From the NCBI RefSeq assembly GCF_019649055.1, contig NW_026570225.1:2170001-2234000 (forward strand): a stretch of 64,000 nt of DNA, given 5' to 3'. The notes under the pieces were generated by a model. That model did no database searches, was not told the DNA's origin, and saw only the letters and a program-made list of their open reading frames with translations. The translations under genes were made by a program, and so were the position numbers. The DNA is from Paramacrobiotus metropolitanus (taxonomy: Eukaryota; Tardigrada; Eutardigrada; Parachela; Macrobiotidae). Within the stretch, counting starts at the first letter, position 1; each line of letters opens with the position of its first letter. Below, piece by piece: positions 34,900 through 45,236 of the stretch.

Positions 34900-36105
34900 G
34901 CGGTAAAGAAACGTCTCTCCGAGACAGTCTACTTGTAACTTGGTTTACAAGCCCAAAGCCGTTAAAGTGGGAAACGGAAAGGACGCCAAATGACGGGGTT
35001 TAGATTAATTTTACTGAGTGAAACATTGACAACTCGGATCAAACCCACGGGCCTCCTCAACGTTCATCATACAACCGCTACTCTGAATGAACGTTAACGC
35101 AACAAGGAATCGGTCCCTTTGACAATTTATGGAGTGCTTTATGGACTGCGCGACGCTACGCCGCTGAGCTGGGGCACTGGCGTCAGGCAGTAAGTGGGCG
35201 TTGCCAGCCCAAAAGGCGTCTGCAGATCGGTGAACCGTGCCGCGTTCATACTTCCGGACAAGCGCTGAACGCTTTACATCCTTTTTCGGCGATTGACAGT
35301 GGCGTCGATCCTAACTGTGGTCGTCATAACGTGGACATCTTAAAGGTCATATCGATTTGGAAAGCATGATGTCCAACAATATGAAACTTCATTTTATTTT
35401 TTAAAATTAGTGACATCCAGAAATAATTGGGTATCCTTAACCGACTTAATAAGATACAGGCTAAGATACCTTCAGTATACCTCTGACTGTTGACACTCAG
35501 GCCACAGAGGTATTTGTATAAACTGATAATTATTCTGTAGATATAAAATCACATTGCATCAGTATCGTACTTATAGCAAGTGACGTTTTTCTAACCATAA
35601 GTGATCGTGAGCATTACAAAATACAAACTTCTACGTCGTCGTCTGCAGAAATTCATTTTCGGTTATTTTGTTTCCATCCACCATTTTAGTCTTTCGAAAT
35701 CAGGTCAAATGCCTTCCTGGCTCTAGTAGCCAGGAAGTAGCCTGCAGATCAAGTCGAACAGCAGAATGACGGGTGCCGTGAAACAATAGCGGCACTTTGT
35801 TAGTTCCGGATGTTTCTGGCATATCCGGGAAATTTAGAGCGGTGAGGACATCTGGAATTGGCGCCTGCGTTCGAAATAATGTATATCCTTGACTGCAAAG
35901 TGCAAGGTAATTGTGACAATCAAATTCGAGGTCACCGAAAAGGCAAAGGTACGCTTGGCCCGTTGGCCGACCCAGCAGTGTGATGCTGAGCGTAAAAACG
36001 TGCGGCTTACATGTTAGGTGGAGCTGCTCTCACTTTTAAATAACTATGATAATACTTATCAATACAATGTCATACTTCTAAATTCTTTCAAAAATGTTAT
36101 TTTCT
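34900..36105. other. no gene seen
   Basis: Intergenic sequence left of the TRIM. A small perfect hairpin (TTCCTGGCT / AGCCAGGAA) lies near 35715. Confidence 0.4.
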
Positions 36106-36109
36106 GCTC

Positions 36110-36287
36110 TGTGAGGAGAGAAGCGGCTCACGTTCAGCGACAAAATCTTTCAAATGATTTCAACGTATTGCGCCGTGGTGCAGTGGTACTGCCTACGCGG
36201 ATCTAACGACGTAGCCGGGGTTCGATTCCCCCATCGGCGCCTTTTTCAGCCGTTTCTCAGTTTCCAGTGGATAGCGCCCTGCTTATT
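36110..36287 (+). repeat. 5' LTR of the TRIM
   Basis: 178 bp beginning TGTGAGGAGAGAAGCGG and ending GCCCTGCTTATT. Identical over its length to 36539..36716. Confidence 0.88.
36170..36241 (+). ncRNA. tRNA-like unit in the 5' LTR
   Basis: 72 bases from GCGCCG to CGGCGCC form a tRNA-like cloverleaf. It has a 6-bp acceptor stem, an A box TGGTGCAGTGG (36176..36186), a CTACG/CGTAG anticodon-type stem, and a B box GGTTCGATTCC (36219..36229) in a T arm of four G-C pairs. TTTTT follows at once (36242..36246), a polymerase III stop. The anticodon-type loop is 12 bases instead of 7, so no anticodon can be assigned. It is likely a pol III promoter or tRNA mimic rather than a working tRNA. Confidence 0.7.
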
Positions 36288-36303
36288 TGGTAGCAGAGCG
36301 TGG
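36288..36303 (+). promoter_or_regulatory. primer-binding site, initiator tRNA-Met type
   Basis: TGGTAGCAGAGCGTGG starts immediately after the 5' LTR. From memory, the first 12 bases are complementary to the 3' end (including CCA) of insect initiator tRNA-Met. Confidence 0.8.
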
Positions 36304-36504
36304 TTGAGTTGGGCCTAGTGCGTTAGTGTGCCTCTACATCCCTGCGGACGAAAGCCGCACTGGAAACGAGGAACGAGCCGGGAGCGGTTATCGGGAAGCC
36401 GCCTAAACGAATAAAAGAAAAAACGAATAAAAGGATGCGGTAATTGCAACCGCTTAGGAGGATGCGGTGAGCCGGAGCCGCCGCTTAAAAGGATCGCTTA
36501 GTCT

Positions 36505-36522
36505 CGCTACGAGGACGTAGCG
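36505..36522 (+). other. hairpin in the TRIM interior
   Basis: CGCTACG and CGTAGCG pair perfectly around AGGA, just upstream of the purine tract. It could be an RNA packaging or processing structure; its role is unknown. Confidence 0.6.
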
Positions 36523-36530
36523 AAAGCTGC

Positions 36531-36538
36531 AAAGGGGG
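36531..36538 (+). promoter_or_regulatory. polypurine tract
   Basis: AAAGGGGG abuts the 3' LTR, where plus-strand DNA synthesis is primed in LTR elements. Confidence 0.8.
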
Positions 36539-36716
36539 TGTGAGGAGAGAAGCGGCTCACGTTCAGCGACAAAATCTTTCAAATGATTTCAACGTATTGC
36601 GCCGTGGTGCAGTGGTACTGCCTACGCGGATCTAACGACGTAGCCGGGGTTCGATTCCCCCATCGGCGCCTTTTTCAGCCGTTTCTCAGTTTCCAGTGGA
36701 TAGCGCCCTGCTTATT
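36539..36716 (+). repeat. 3' LTR of the TRIM
   Basis: Identical to the 5' LTR and followed by GCTC, the right copy of the target duplication. Confidence 0.88.
36599..36670 (+). ncRNA. tRNA-like unit in the 3' LTR
   Basis: Identical second copy of the unit at 36170..36241, with the same A box, B box and following T run. Confidence 0.7.
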
Positions 36717-37351
36717 GCTCGCATGCAGTCAGTAGCTAAGTACTTAGTTAATAGCTTGGTACAATGTACCATTTCCCTTCGTCAATTTTATGTACAGATA
36801 TGGTTGTTACCGTTTCGTTCATGCAACAGAACCAGAAAACGTAATATCTGTATTTGATATACAACTGTTATTTGCTAACCAGAAATAAGGGCTACTCCTG
36901 AACGCTTCCATCTTCTGACGTGGTACGCGCTACTGCCTATAAATACCGGCACTGACAATGAAGTATGTGTCGGCATTTACCGATTACCTACTAGTACTTA
37001 ATTTCTAACTGCATGTATTTTTAGAATTTAATGCTGCTCGTAGCGTTTAAAAACAAAGCCACTAGTAAAGTTAAGAAGTATTCCACAAAAACAGATCAGC
37101 TTTAAACCACAGAAAGCACAGAAAGCCAAATACATAACTACCGAATATCAGATCCAACGTTCCCATCACAGTGCATTTCCAGTGAGATAATCACAGAATG
37201 TAATTAATTCACCAATCCTTCTCTGACTCCTTCCCACTAACTTCTGAACTATCGTTTCATAAGGTCAAGAGCATTAAAAGGAAAACAGTCACACAATAAT
37301 TAGGTAAATATTAATCGAAGTACTCAAACATGCAGCACCCGGCATAATGCA
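36717..37351. other. no gene seen
   Basis: Spacer between the TRIM and the 3' end of ZfD; presumably includes the ZfD 3' UTR. Confidence 0.4.
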
Positions 37352-40300
37352 TTACTCACGCCTCACGAACTGCATTGAATTCCACGCCTCAACGCCATAA
37401 GTTCCAAACTCCGCGAACGGATCCTGCACGTAAATTCTGTCTTGTCCGCTGGTGTACGAGGCCCAGGCCTCCGGTTTGGTGCACATCATTCTATATCTTT
37501 GGCAGTCGATGGGTGCAGGTAACGTTTCCATACGATGTGCCATGTCACTACCGCCCAGGTAGCCGTAATAGCCAGGAAAATATTCCGGCTCAAATTCCTC
37601 CATCTTTGGTGCTATCTCTGCGTGCACGTGCGGAATGTGGCAAGTAACAGCAGCACTTGACGAAGCCCCTAGACCTGGCAGTCGAATGGCAAAATCCGCA
37701 CTTAGCTGAACTCCCGGCGGCCGCTCTGCTGCCACAGAGGAAGTTGAATGGCAAGTAGTAACATGGCGTTTTAAACTGGACTGTTTTGTAAAGGTAGACT
37801 GACATCCAGTGTGCTGACAGTGATAAGGACGAATGCCTTTGTGAGCATTCTCGTGGAACTTCAAGGATTCCCCCCTTGTAAACGATTTTGGGCATTGGCT
37901 ACACTTATATGGCTTTTCGCCTGTGTGCTGACGAATATGACGGTCGCGGACACCTGTAAAAAGCCGAATTAACAACCTGAAAAATCCAATTGTCAAAAAT
38001 AATAAAATGCGAATAGTGGTATCGAGCAGTATTGCAGTGAGTACTAACCCATTTACAGGTACAGTGAAGTAAGTATCACGTACACATGATAACACATCTA
38101 ACGCTATTACGGCAATCACAAGTTGTAATGATTTCAGTAGTTTCAAAAAAATAATTTATAAGATCATGATTAGGGCTCTCGCCTATGTGCATTCGTAATT
38201 TATAAAGAATTAAAGACACACTGGCAGTCGGATATTACCTAGCCTGGGTCCCTCCGGAAATTTGTTTCCATTTTCCATTTAATCCGCTTAAACATTTTGT
38301 GCGAAAATTTAGAAAATGGTAAACCTACGAACCACCGCTTCCGGCGAATGGCAGCCTCCCGAGGGTGGCAGCGTGTTTTGGCTTTGGCACAAATCTGTCT
38401 ACTTTTTACTTTATAAAATTCGTTTTCCCAAACAGAAGCAACTCTTTCTGCTTGATTTTTAAATTTTAATGAAAAGCAGTAAAGTGAAAAAATCGTTTTT
38501 TTATCGTAAGCAATCAGACCGTTTTGTTGGGTAAACGAAGCGAACCTGTGGAAGCTGCCTCGCGGTGCGCGGTAAGTGGCAAACTCCTCGTAAATATTAA
38601 TTATAAACCCCGTGCGAGTGTTATAGTCGTATTATGTGCCTTAAACACGGGTTACACCGGTTCTAATAATTATTGTAAGTAGCCTGCTTGAAGTCAAGTA
38701 AATGCAACCCTTATACTTTGTAATTACTGAATTCAAAATCGCCAGTAAACAATGAATTGCTATTTTACGCGATCATGATGTTGACTGACTGCAGGGTGTT
38801 GTTTCTGTTAGCTTTCATGCTGGTGTTAGCAAATTGTTAAAATTTTTTTAGTTATCCATCGTGCCCTTCACCGTGTAATTCTTGGTCATTGTCCACTGCC
38901 TTGAAACGGGCGCGGTTCCGTTGCACGAAGACAATAAATTCACCATTATTGTTATTGCGAAAATTATGTTTAGAAAAGTGATAATAAAATCATGGTACTG
39001 ACTTGTGAGTACAGAGTTCGGATGCTGAGTCGTAGACTAAAGGTAATAATTGTTGTATAATTTTTCGAAATGGCTGTGCGCCCCGACAATCGGGGTGCAA
39101 AGTAAAATGGCTGTGCGCCCGGTCAGGACGCGAAGTAATTTGGCTGTGCGCCCCGAATTTTATGTGGAAACGAAACCTTCCAGGCCCCGAATTTAATGGG
39201 TTTGCAAAATACAGGTAGATACTAATTACACAATTTACTGAAATCTTCTAATAAGGTACTAAAATGGTACACCGTCCTAACCGGGCGCATAGCCAATTTA
39301 CTTCGCGCCCCGATCGGGGCGCACAGCCGTTTTGCTTTGCGCCCCGATTGTCGGGGCGCATAGCACTGACCATAATTTTTATCATTTACTTGCGATTTTA
39401 ATTTCAGATTATTTTATTAGCGTTTCGCTTAATGTACAATATGTGCGTGTATGTGCGTGTTCCCTCTATGTAGGGATTTGCACATACACGTAACTGTAAC
39501 GAGTTGACAATGGGCTAAACGAACAGTTTGCCATAAACATTAATTATTTTGTCGAAGGTGTAGAGTACGACCGCGCTCGACATGAAAGGACGATTATTAA
39601 TTTCATATTATGGAACATGAGCTATGAAATTAATAGTCGTCCTAACTATAATTCTATACCGTATTATTAATTCTATAGAAGTACCGTAAAAAATTATAAT
39701 GCGTAAGACACTACATGTTAACATGTTACTTACATGTCACAGATGTCAGTGCTTCGTGTAGCAAAATCAGTGCGTTTATTGTTTTGTTGCCCCTTAGAAT
39801 GAAGATTCTTTCGTCGCCTTTTGTTGCTGTTGCACGTTGTATGTTTTTGAAGTCGATTATTATTTAAAATTTCAGAGGTTCGCCTGCAGTAGCAGGTTCA
39901 TGACTCTCGGCAGATTTTCGCTTTTCGGTTTATGTTCAATAAGAGGCAGACTAGCTGCACATTTACCTCGTGACTCGTTCGGATTTGAATAAACTACCGA
40001 GTATAGTTCATAAAAATTTTTAGGTTTATAGGTAGTCGCTAGTTTCTTGTGCCGGTAGCTAGGTATATAAAAATTTTAGGTAAAGGCTCAGCATATCATT
40101 TCTCGTTTCATAACCGTTGGCTCCTTGTGCCACCCTTGACTTCTAATCTAACCCTTGATTGCAAAACCTCCTTCGGCTTCGTACATCACCATAAATTACG
40201 CTCTTCTATTTGAGTTCAGTTTAAAGAAGCTGCTATGATATATTGAAAAATAACTAAACTAAAAAATAAAAACTTTATTAAGTTTAATCACTTACGTAAT

Positions 40301-41532
40301 AGTGCTACAAGTTAAAATTTCCGGTAATCAATTTTGAGCAATTAATCAATCAATTTATTAATTTTGAGCGTTCAAATTTCCATCTATTTACTTAAGTATT
40401 CGCCGCGAAAAGATGAGATACAGAGTACATATGCCGGCGATCGCAACGCGTGAGAAAACATTTGTTAACGCACCAAATTAGCACGTTTGCCACGTTCCGC
40501 ATGTTGCATGAAGCGCTCACACGCTACCAGAAAGAATCCAATCCAACAGAGACTATTAAATATTACGAATTTAATTATAGCATACAAACATTATAAAATT
40601 CAAAAAATTATAAATTTTAGAATTAATAAGTTATGAAATTTATAAAAAATTGTAATATAAAATAGAAGAAGTGTGTGGAAACTTAACCAGTTATATATAC
40701 ATATGCGGAGCTTTCATCAAAATTAATCCAGTTCGGCTTTTCTTGGTGATTTTTAAAACATAATAGGAAGTTGTGAACACCGGTTAACAACATCCAAAGA
40801 AAAATGGCTGTGGTTGAATGAATGTGGTTTCAACTTACTGACAGTTGCCAATGGAGTGCATGTATCACTGGCTGTATGGCTGTGCGGTCTGTGCATGATC
40901 CGGCGGCGGCACAAGCACTTTTAAGCAGACGTTCGGCTCTTACATTTTCGTAGCAAAGAGAAACTTACCTTTGGAACCAAAACTTTGTTGGCAGTAACTG
41001 CAGTAGTAATCCCTTCTATGAAGATGGATTTTCTCGTGGGTGCGAAGATGAGCAGACTGTGTAAACGCTTTGCTGCAGTATTTGCATATCCAGTCACGGC
41101 GGCCAGTGTGTGCATTGATATGCGCTTTCAAAACATTTGTTTGGGCGAACCGCTTGGGACACATGTGACACCTATACGAAAGGTGTTTTCCAGGGATAAC
41201 TGGGCAGTTTAATTGTTTTTAAATCAGTGTACGGGTCAGACTTACGCATAAGGCTTGTATCCGGTATGCGTGCGCATGTGGATCTTCAGACTCTTCTTAC
41301 TTGCGTACGTTTTAAAACAGGTATCGCAGGTGACCTTCTCGGAAAGGCGCCCATTTCGGGATCCCGTGTACTACATTTACAGGAACCAGGAAAATAAGAC
41401 CACTTTAAAAGAGATTTGGCATTGTTAACTTCTTACCAAACAACCAGTGGCAGTAACCCCAGGGCCGACTTCTTTCTCATCCGTCAAGCGGTCATCGCAC
41501 TGGGCGTCAACAGGCTCGTATCCATGCATCAT
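37352..41532 (-). CDS. C2H2 zinc-finger protein ZfD (six fingers), split gene
   Basis: Minus-strand exons are 41437..41532 (start), 41246..41370, 40969..41171 (203 bp) and 37352..37953. Phases agree and give 341 residues. The ATG at 41532 opens a short acidic N-terminus before a 66-bp intron. Six C2H2 fingers start with Cys47 (CDTC), then CHMC, CKYC, CSYC (split by the 3-kb intron), CSQC and a C-x4-C finger. Linkers such as HTGEKPYKC mark it as a nuclear DNA-binding factor. It is the closest paralogue of ZfA: both share VRDRHIRQHTGEKPYKC, RGESLKFHENAH and FTKQSSLKRH. The tail has PKMEEFEPEYF and a Tyr/Gly patch. The large intron holds a GC-rich inverted-repeat element. Confidence 0.87.
39070..39367. 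mobile_element. GC-rich long-inverted-repeat MITE-like element
   Basis: The left third carries GGCTGTGCGCCCCGACAATC and two more GGCTGTGCGCCC units spaced by AAGTAA. The right third is its imperfect reverse complement, ending GATTGTCGGGGCGCATAGC. Smaller hairpins (CCCCGACAATCGGGG) lie inside each arm. No ORF. Confidence 0.75.
39587..39643. repeat. 20-bp inverted repeat
   Basis: AGGACGATTATTAATTTCAT and ATGAAATTAATAGTCGTCCT pair with one mismatch around a 17-base loop. Confidence 0.88.
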
Positions 41533-44500
41533 TTTTCCATCCAGATGGTGATCCGGTAGCGTGAATTATGTAATAAAAACCTGCATTCTATGTATTTGAT
41601 CCTTCGGCGGTCACTCAGCAATTCTCTGAGACTGAATTTTCAACCACGATTTTGCAGCTTCCAAATGACGAGCAGTATGTCAACGGCAACGCTGGGCGAG
41701 TAAGACCCGGGCATCTTTGGTATGAACTAATCAAGTAGCAATCAGTACAACCATTGTTTGGGAAGACTATGGGCATTTAAACTCAAAGAGCGCGAATTAC
41801 CATTTCCCCATATCGTCATATATACATTTTTCAGCTGAACACTTATCGTTCCAAATACAACAAAAACATTCTTTATCTCATAACTCAGATCCTTACTCAC
41901 ACCGATTATAGACACGCTGCGATTTTCTACATTGATAAATTAGGACATTAGCGCTGCTTATGGTGTGCAATCCTGATCACGGCAGAAATTATGACAGAAC
42001 CCGAACAAGGAACTTCCTGTGCAGCCGGTAGCAGTCGACGGCTAATGCACCTAGTCAACTAATGGTCACATCCCCATGCAAATGGACTTGCAGCGATAAA
42101 CTGTCGTTTTTTTCCTGTATTTGAAAATGTGCATATTCAAAAACGGCGCGCTCAGATTGTGTTCCGCATCAGCGGTAGTCTAATAAAAATAAATTGCGGG
42201 TCATATATTTGGCCTTGTTATTATTTATGCAGTGGCACAACCGTATACGTAGAAGTTTGCGTAATGGCTTAATGGAATCGGGATAGAAGAACACAATATT
42301 CTACAAAGTGAACGAAGTTACCATTGTTGCTTATAGACGCAGCTACCGGGTATACCTGAGCTGGTAATGCCGTAACGTTACGATTTGTACTTAACTACAG
42401 CGATAACTCCATTTTTCAACCAAAATTACACAAAATGACACTGTTTTTCGATGTTTATCACACTTAGCATCAATTTAATATTTTCTAAAGATAAATTCCT
42501 TCAGGAAAAACTTCACGTGAAATTATCACTGGTCAGTATATCCCTACAATGAATGCATCCAAGCCTGATGTTACGGGGTAAAGCTGTACATGCGTAGCAT
42601 GAATGAGAGCTTTCCTCAATAAAGAATAATTTGCAGTTTTCAAACTTATTTTATAATTTGATGCTCTGTAGGTTTGAATTTACTAGAGCAATTGATTTAT
42701 TCAACAGCTGTTTAGTAATATTACATTGAGTAATTTTGTTATCTGTCCAAAACGGAAGATGCGGCCAAGTAATCTGGTAATGACTGTTCGCGTGTTTTGT
42801 CTTCTAAAACCCGTCCTTAGCCAGTCACCTTCCGCACTGATCTTCCATGAGATGTTATCTATTAGAACTTGTTAGCATACCATGACAGGCTGCGACAGAG
42901 CTATATTTTGATTTCCGGTACCGGCCGGCGCTCACAATCTGTGCTGCAGTTGGGAAGAGACAGCTGTAAGAAAGTACTCGCACTGACCATGGGTACAAGC
43001 ATCAAACGTGATTACGTACTGCTTGCTAACTCATACATGTATGCTGCAGTCGTTTAAAAAAACAGTCATCAATAAAGTTTATCAATAAAAAGACACCATT
43101 AATATTACGCACAGAAACCACATGTGCATTGCATGCTCCCCGAAGATGACACAACATTCTAAATCGAAAAATGCAGAAACCTACTGCTGTTTATAATTCT
43201 TTGATATATAGATATATATACGAGTACCCAACTTATCTAGTATACACAGCACTGTGCCGTTGTACTAAAATGGCCTTTATTGTATCGTGCTAACCCCTAG
43301 AGTAGAGTACTATAGTACTAGAGTACTTGTAGGCCTTTCCCAATTCGCGTGGGATCTGTATACGCCATAACTGTATGTCCCAATAAAAAACCATAAGGCT
43401 AACTTTATGTTGTACTGACGCTTGAAAGCGAAATTTCCTTTCCAAATCGAATGATTGTAAGATTGCGTAACAATACTAGACTACTAGAACTTTTACCTTT
43501 CAAATCAACCGACAACCCTAATTCCTTGCAGTAGCTTAAGTTTTTTCTTGACTTTGAACGCTTTTTTATGATAATCGTAAGGAATTTAATGTTTTCGTGT
43601 TACGCGTACGGGTTTTCCCCTTTACAGCAGTGAACACTGGACAATACACCAACTAATGAATACTGACAAGCATGGTGGAGAAGCGAACTGAAATTTTAAT
43701 GAAATTTGCTAGTTATTAGAAATGGACATCAGTTAAAGACACTAAAAACCAAGGACAGAATCCGAAGTCAAGTTGGATCGTTTTGGCGGGCTACCACAAC
43801 AGCACGCTTTTAAGCAGCTTCAACTGAAACGAAACGATATTATCAGTTACTGTCCCGTACAACGTAATATTCTGTTAAATCGCTGTATACTTACCTTCTG
43901 GCCAGGTCAAAAATCGTAGAATATCCGTGCTTACCAATGGGCCGCCGTATGACAATTCTCTCGTACCGAGATGGCTGTTCCGCGGTCCACCAGACGACAG
44001 TTCTGTCCGTCCGGGTGGTATGTAATCTAGTTCACTTTCAAAACACTTGCCGCCAAGTCAAGTTCATAATTATTTCATCAACAAAATTCATGCATCAACA
44101 AAATTCTTTTACTTCAAAATTAATAATAATTAACAATTTAATTAGTTCATGCACGATTACGGTGACTTAGTGATAGATTATATACTGGTCGTATTGACTA
44201 CGAGCGCGGACCACACCAGGGATTACTTAGATCGAAAGGGTTCATGACCTTAAAATTCCGTACGATATACGGTAAGCTAGTATGTTTGAGCGTTTGTTAT
44301 TACCGCTGTTGTTACACCTAGTATCGACCGCACAGTGAACAACCTAGCTCCAGTGTTTTAGGTCTTTGATGCGAAATTGATGGCGCCCTATCGAACGTGA
44401 TTATAAATAGTATTTTTGTCCCCCGCTCTGTTTTCATTGCATTCCCGTATAAGTTCTGGTTGAATCGGTAGCACACAATTTTTAATTATCATACAAATTT

Positions 44501-45050
44501 AGCAGAACGGTGTCGGCATACTAGATCTAGAGAGGATTCGAATTCTATTTAGGTATAGAAGCATATAAAAAGAAATCATCAAGTATAAACAACAAAAATC
44601 CTTGCTAAATAAATCCATTCCTCGGGTTATAGTTACACAGTAACAAAACTTTTAATAGAAGTAGTCAACTCTCCTTGATGCGCTACGGCTCCAGCATACC
44701 AAGAAATTTAATGAGTTCTGCAAACATGAAACAGAGCTTAGCGGTAGCTGGCAGCACTCAGTCACTACTGATATCAAATAAACCAAACCAACTGACACCG
44801 CACGCGACAATTAGGATCAAGTGATTTAACAAACAGAATCCAACAAACCTACTTAACTATCCTGCACCACACAGGTCGAGTGAAATCCAATAAGGCATTG
44901 AAAACCAGGTTCCACATTCTCCTTTGCGCACTTCATGAACTTATTAACCTTACCGTTTAATTTCATGCACACAAGTATATATCGAAATCAGCGGTGACCT
45001 TCGTTGTTGGGTATGCAGCTGTATACTTAACAACAGAGGTCAAAAACGGC
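41533..45050. other. no gene seen
   Basis: Presumed upstream region of ZfD. Unique, AT-rich; no exon, RNA gene or clear transposon was recognised. Confidence 0.35.
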
Positions 45051-45056
45051 AGATAG

Positions 45057-45236
45057 ATGTATGATAACGCGTGGTGGAATGAAAATGCGTTCCCATTACG
45101 GCTAGTCATTAAGATGCAGGCCAGAATTGCCTTCATCAAACTTCTTGGAGAATTCCACCGGACGTGGTTTGGGCATGCCCAGATGAGCATCATATTTCCA
45201 TTTTCTGTTGTGGCGTTGGGCATTGTACATCCTTGA
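45057..45236 (+). CDS. possible 59-residue membrane microprotein
   Basis: An ATG-to-TGA frame reads MYDNAWWNENAFPLRLVIKM and ends in a hydrophobic stretch (SIIFPFSVVALGIVHP) that could span a membrane. It is followed by another minus-strand frame of similar length, so chance is possible. No family was recognised. Confidence 0.2.
   Translation: MYDNAWWNENAFPLRLVIKMQARIAFIKLLGEFHRTWFGHAQMSIIFPFSVVALGIVHP

Larger units (their letters stand above)
36110..36716 (+). mobile_element. TRIM: terminal-repeat retrotransposon in miniature, with tRNA-like LTRs
   Basis: Two identical 178-bp direct repeats (36110..36287 and 36539..36716) bound a 251-bp interior. Directly after the left repeat is TGGTAGCAGAGCGTGG, a primer-binding site complementary to the 3' end of animal initiator tRNA-Met. 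Directly before the right repeat is the purine tract AAAGGGGG. The direct repeat GCTC (36106..36109 and 36717..36720) is the target duplication. There is no gag or pol, so movement would need enzymes supplied in trans. Identical LTRs mean a recent insertion or recent conversion. LTRs start TG but end ATT rather than CA. Each LTR carries a tRNA-like unit. Confidence 0.88.
37954..40968 (-). other. ZfD intron 3
   Basis: About 3 kb between GT (40968) and AG (37954) on the minus strand. It contains the inverted-repeat element at 39070..39367, a palindrome at 39587..39643 and AT-rich DNA. The hydrophobic frame next to the exon (to 38146) is intronic. Confidence 0.75.

Noticed and set aside
36018-36206. 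62-codon plus frame over the TRIM left end
   Set aside because: It runs across the LTR boundary and the tRNA-like unit, so it cannot be a conserved gene.
36111-36716. Simple tandem duplication of a tRNA gene
   Set aside because: The repeats are bounded by an exact GCTC duplication, with a primer-binding site and purine tract at the proper places, which fits an LTR element better.
37954-38146. Hydrophobic N-terminus ahead of the ZfD fingers that would suggest a membrane protein
   Set aside because: It is intron sequence. The acceptor TTTTTACAG at 37954 and the paralogues place the exon start there in the right phase.
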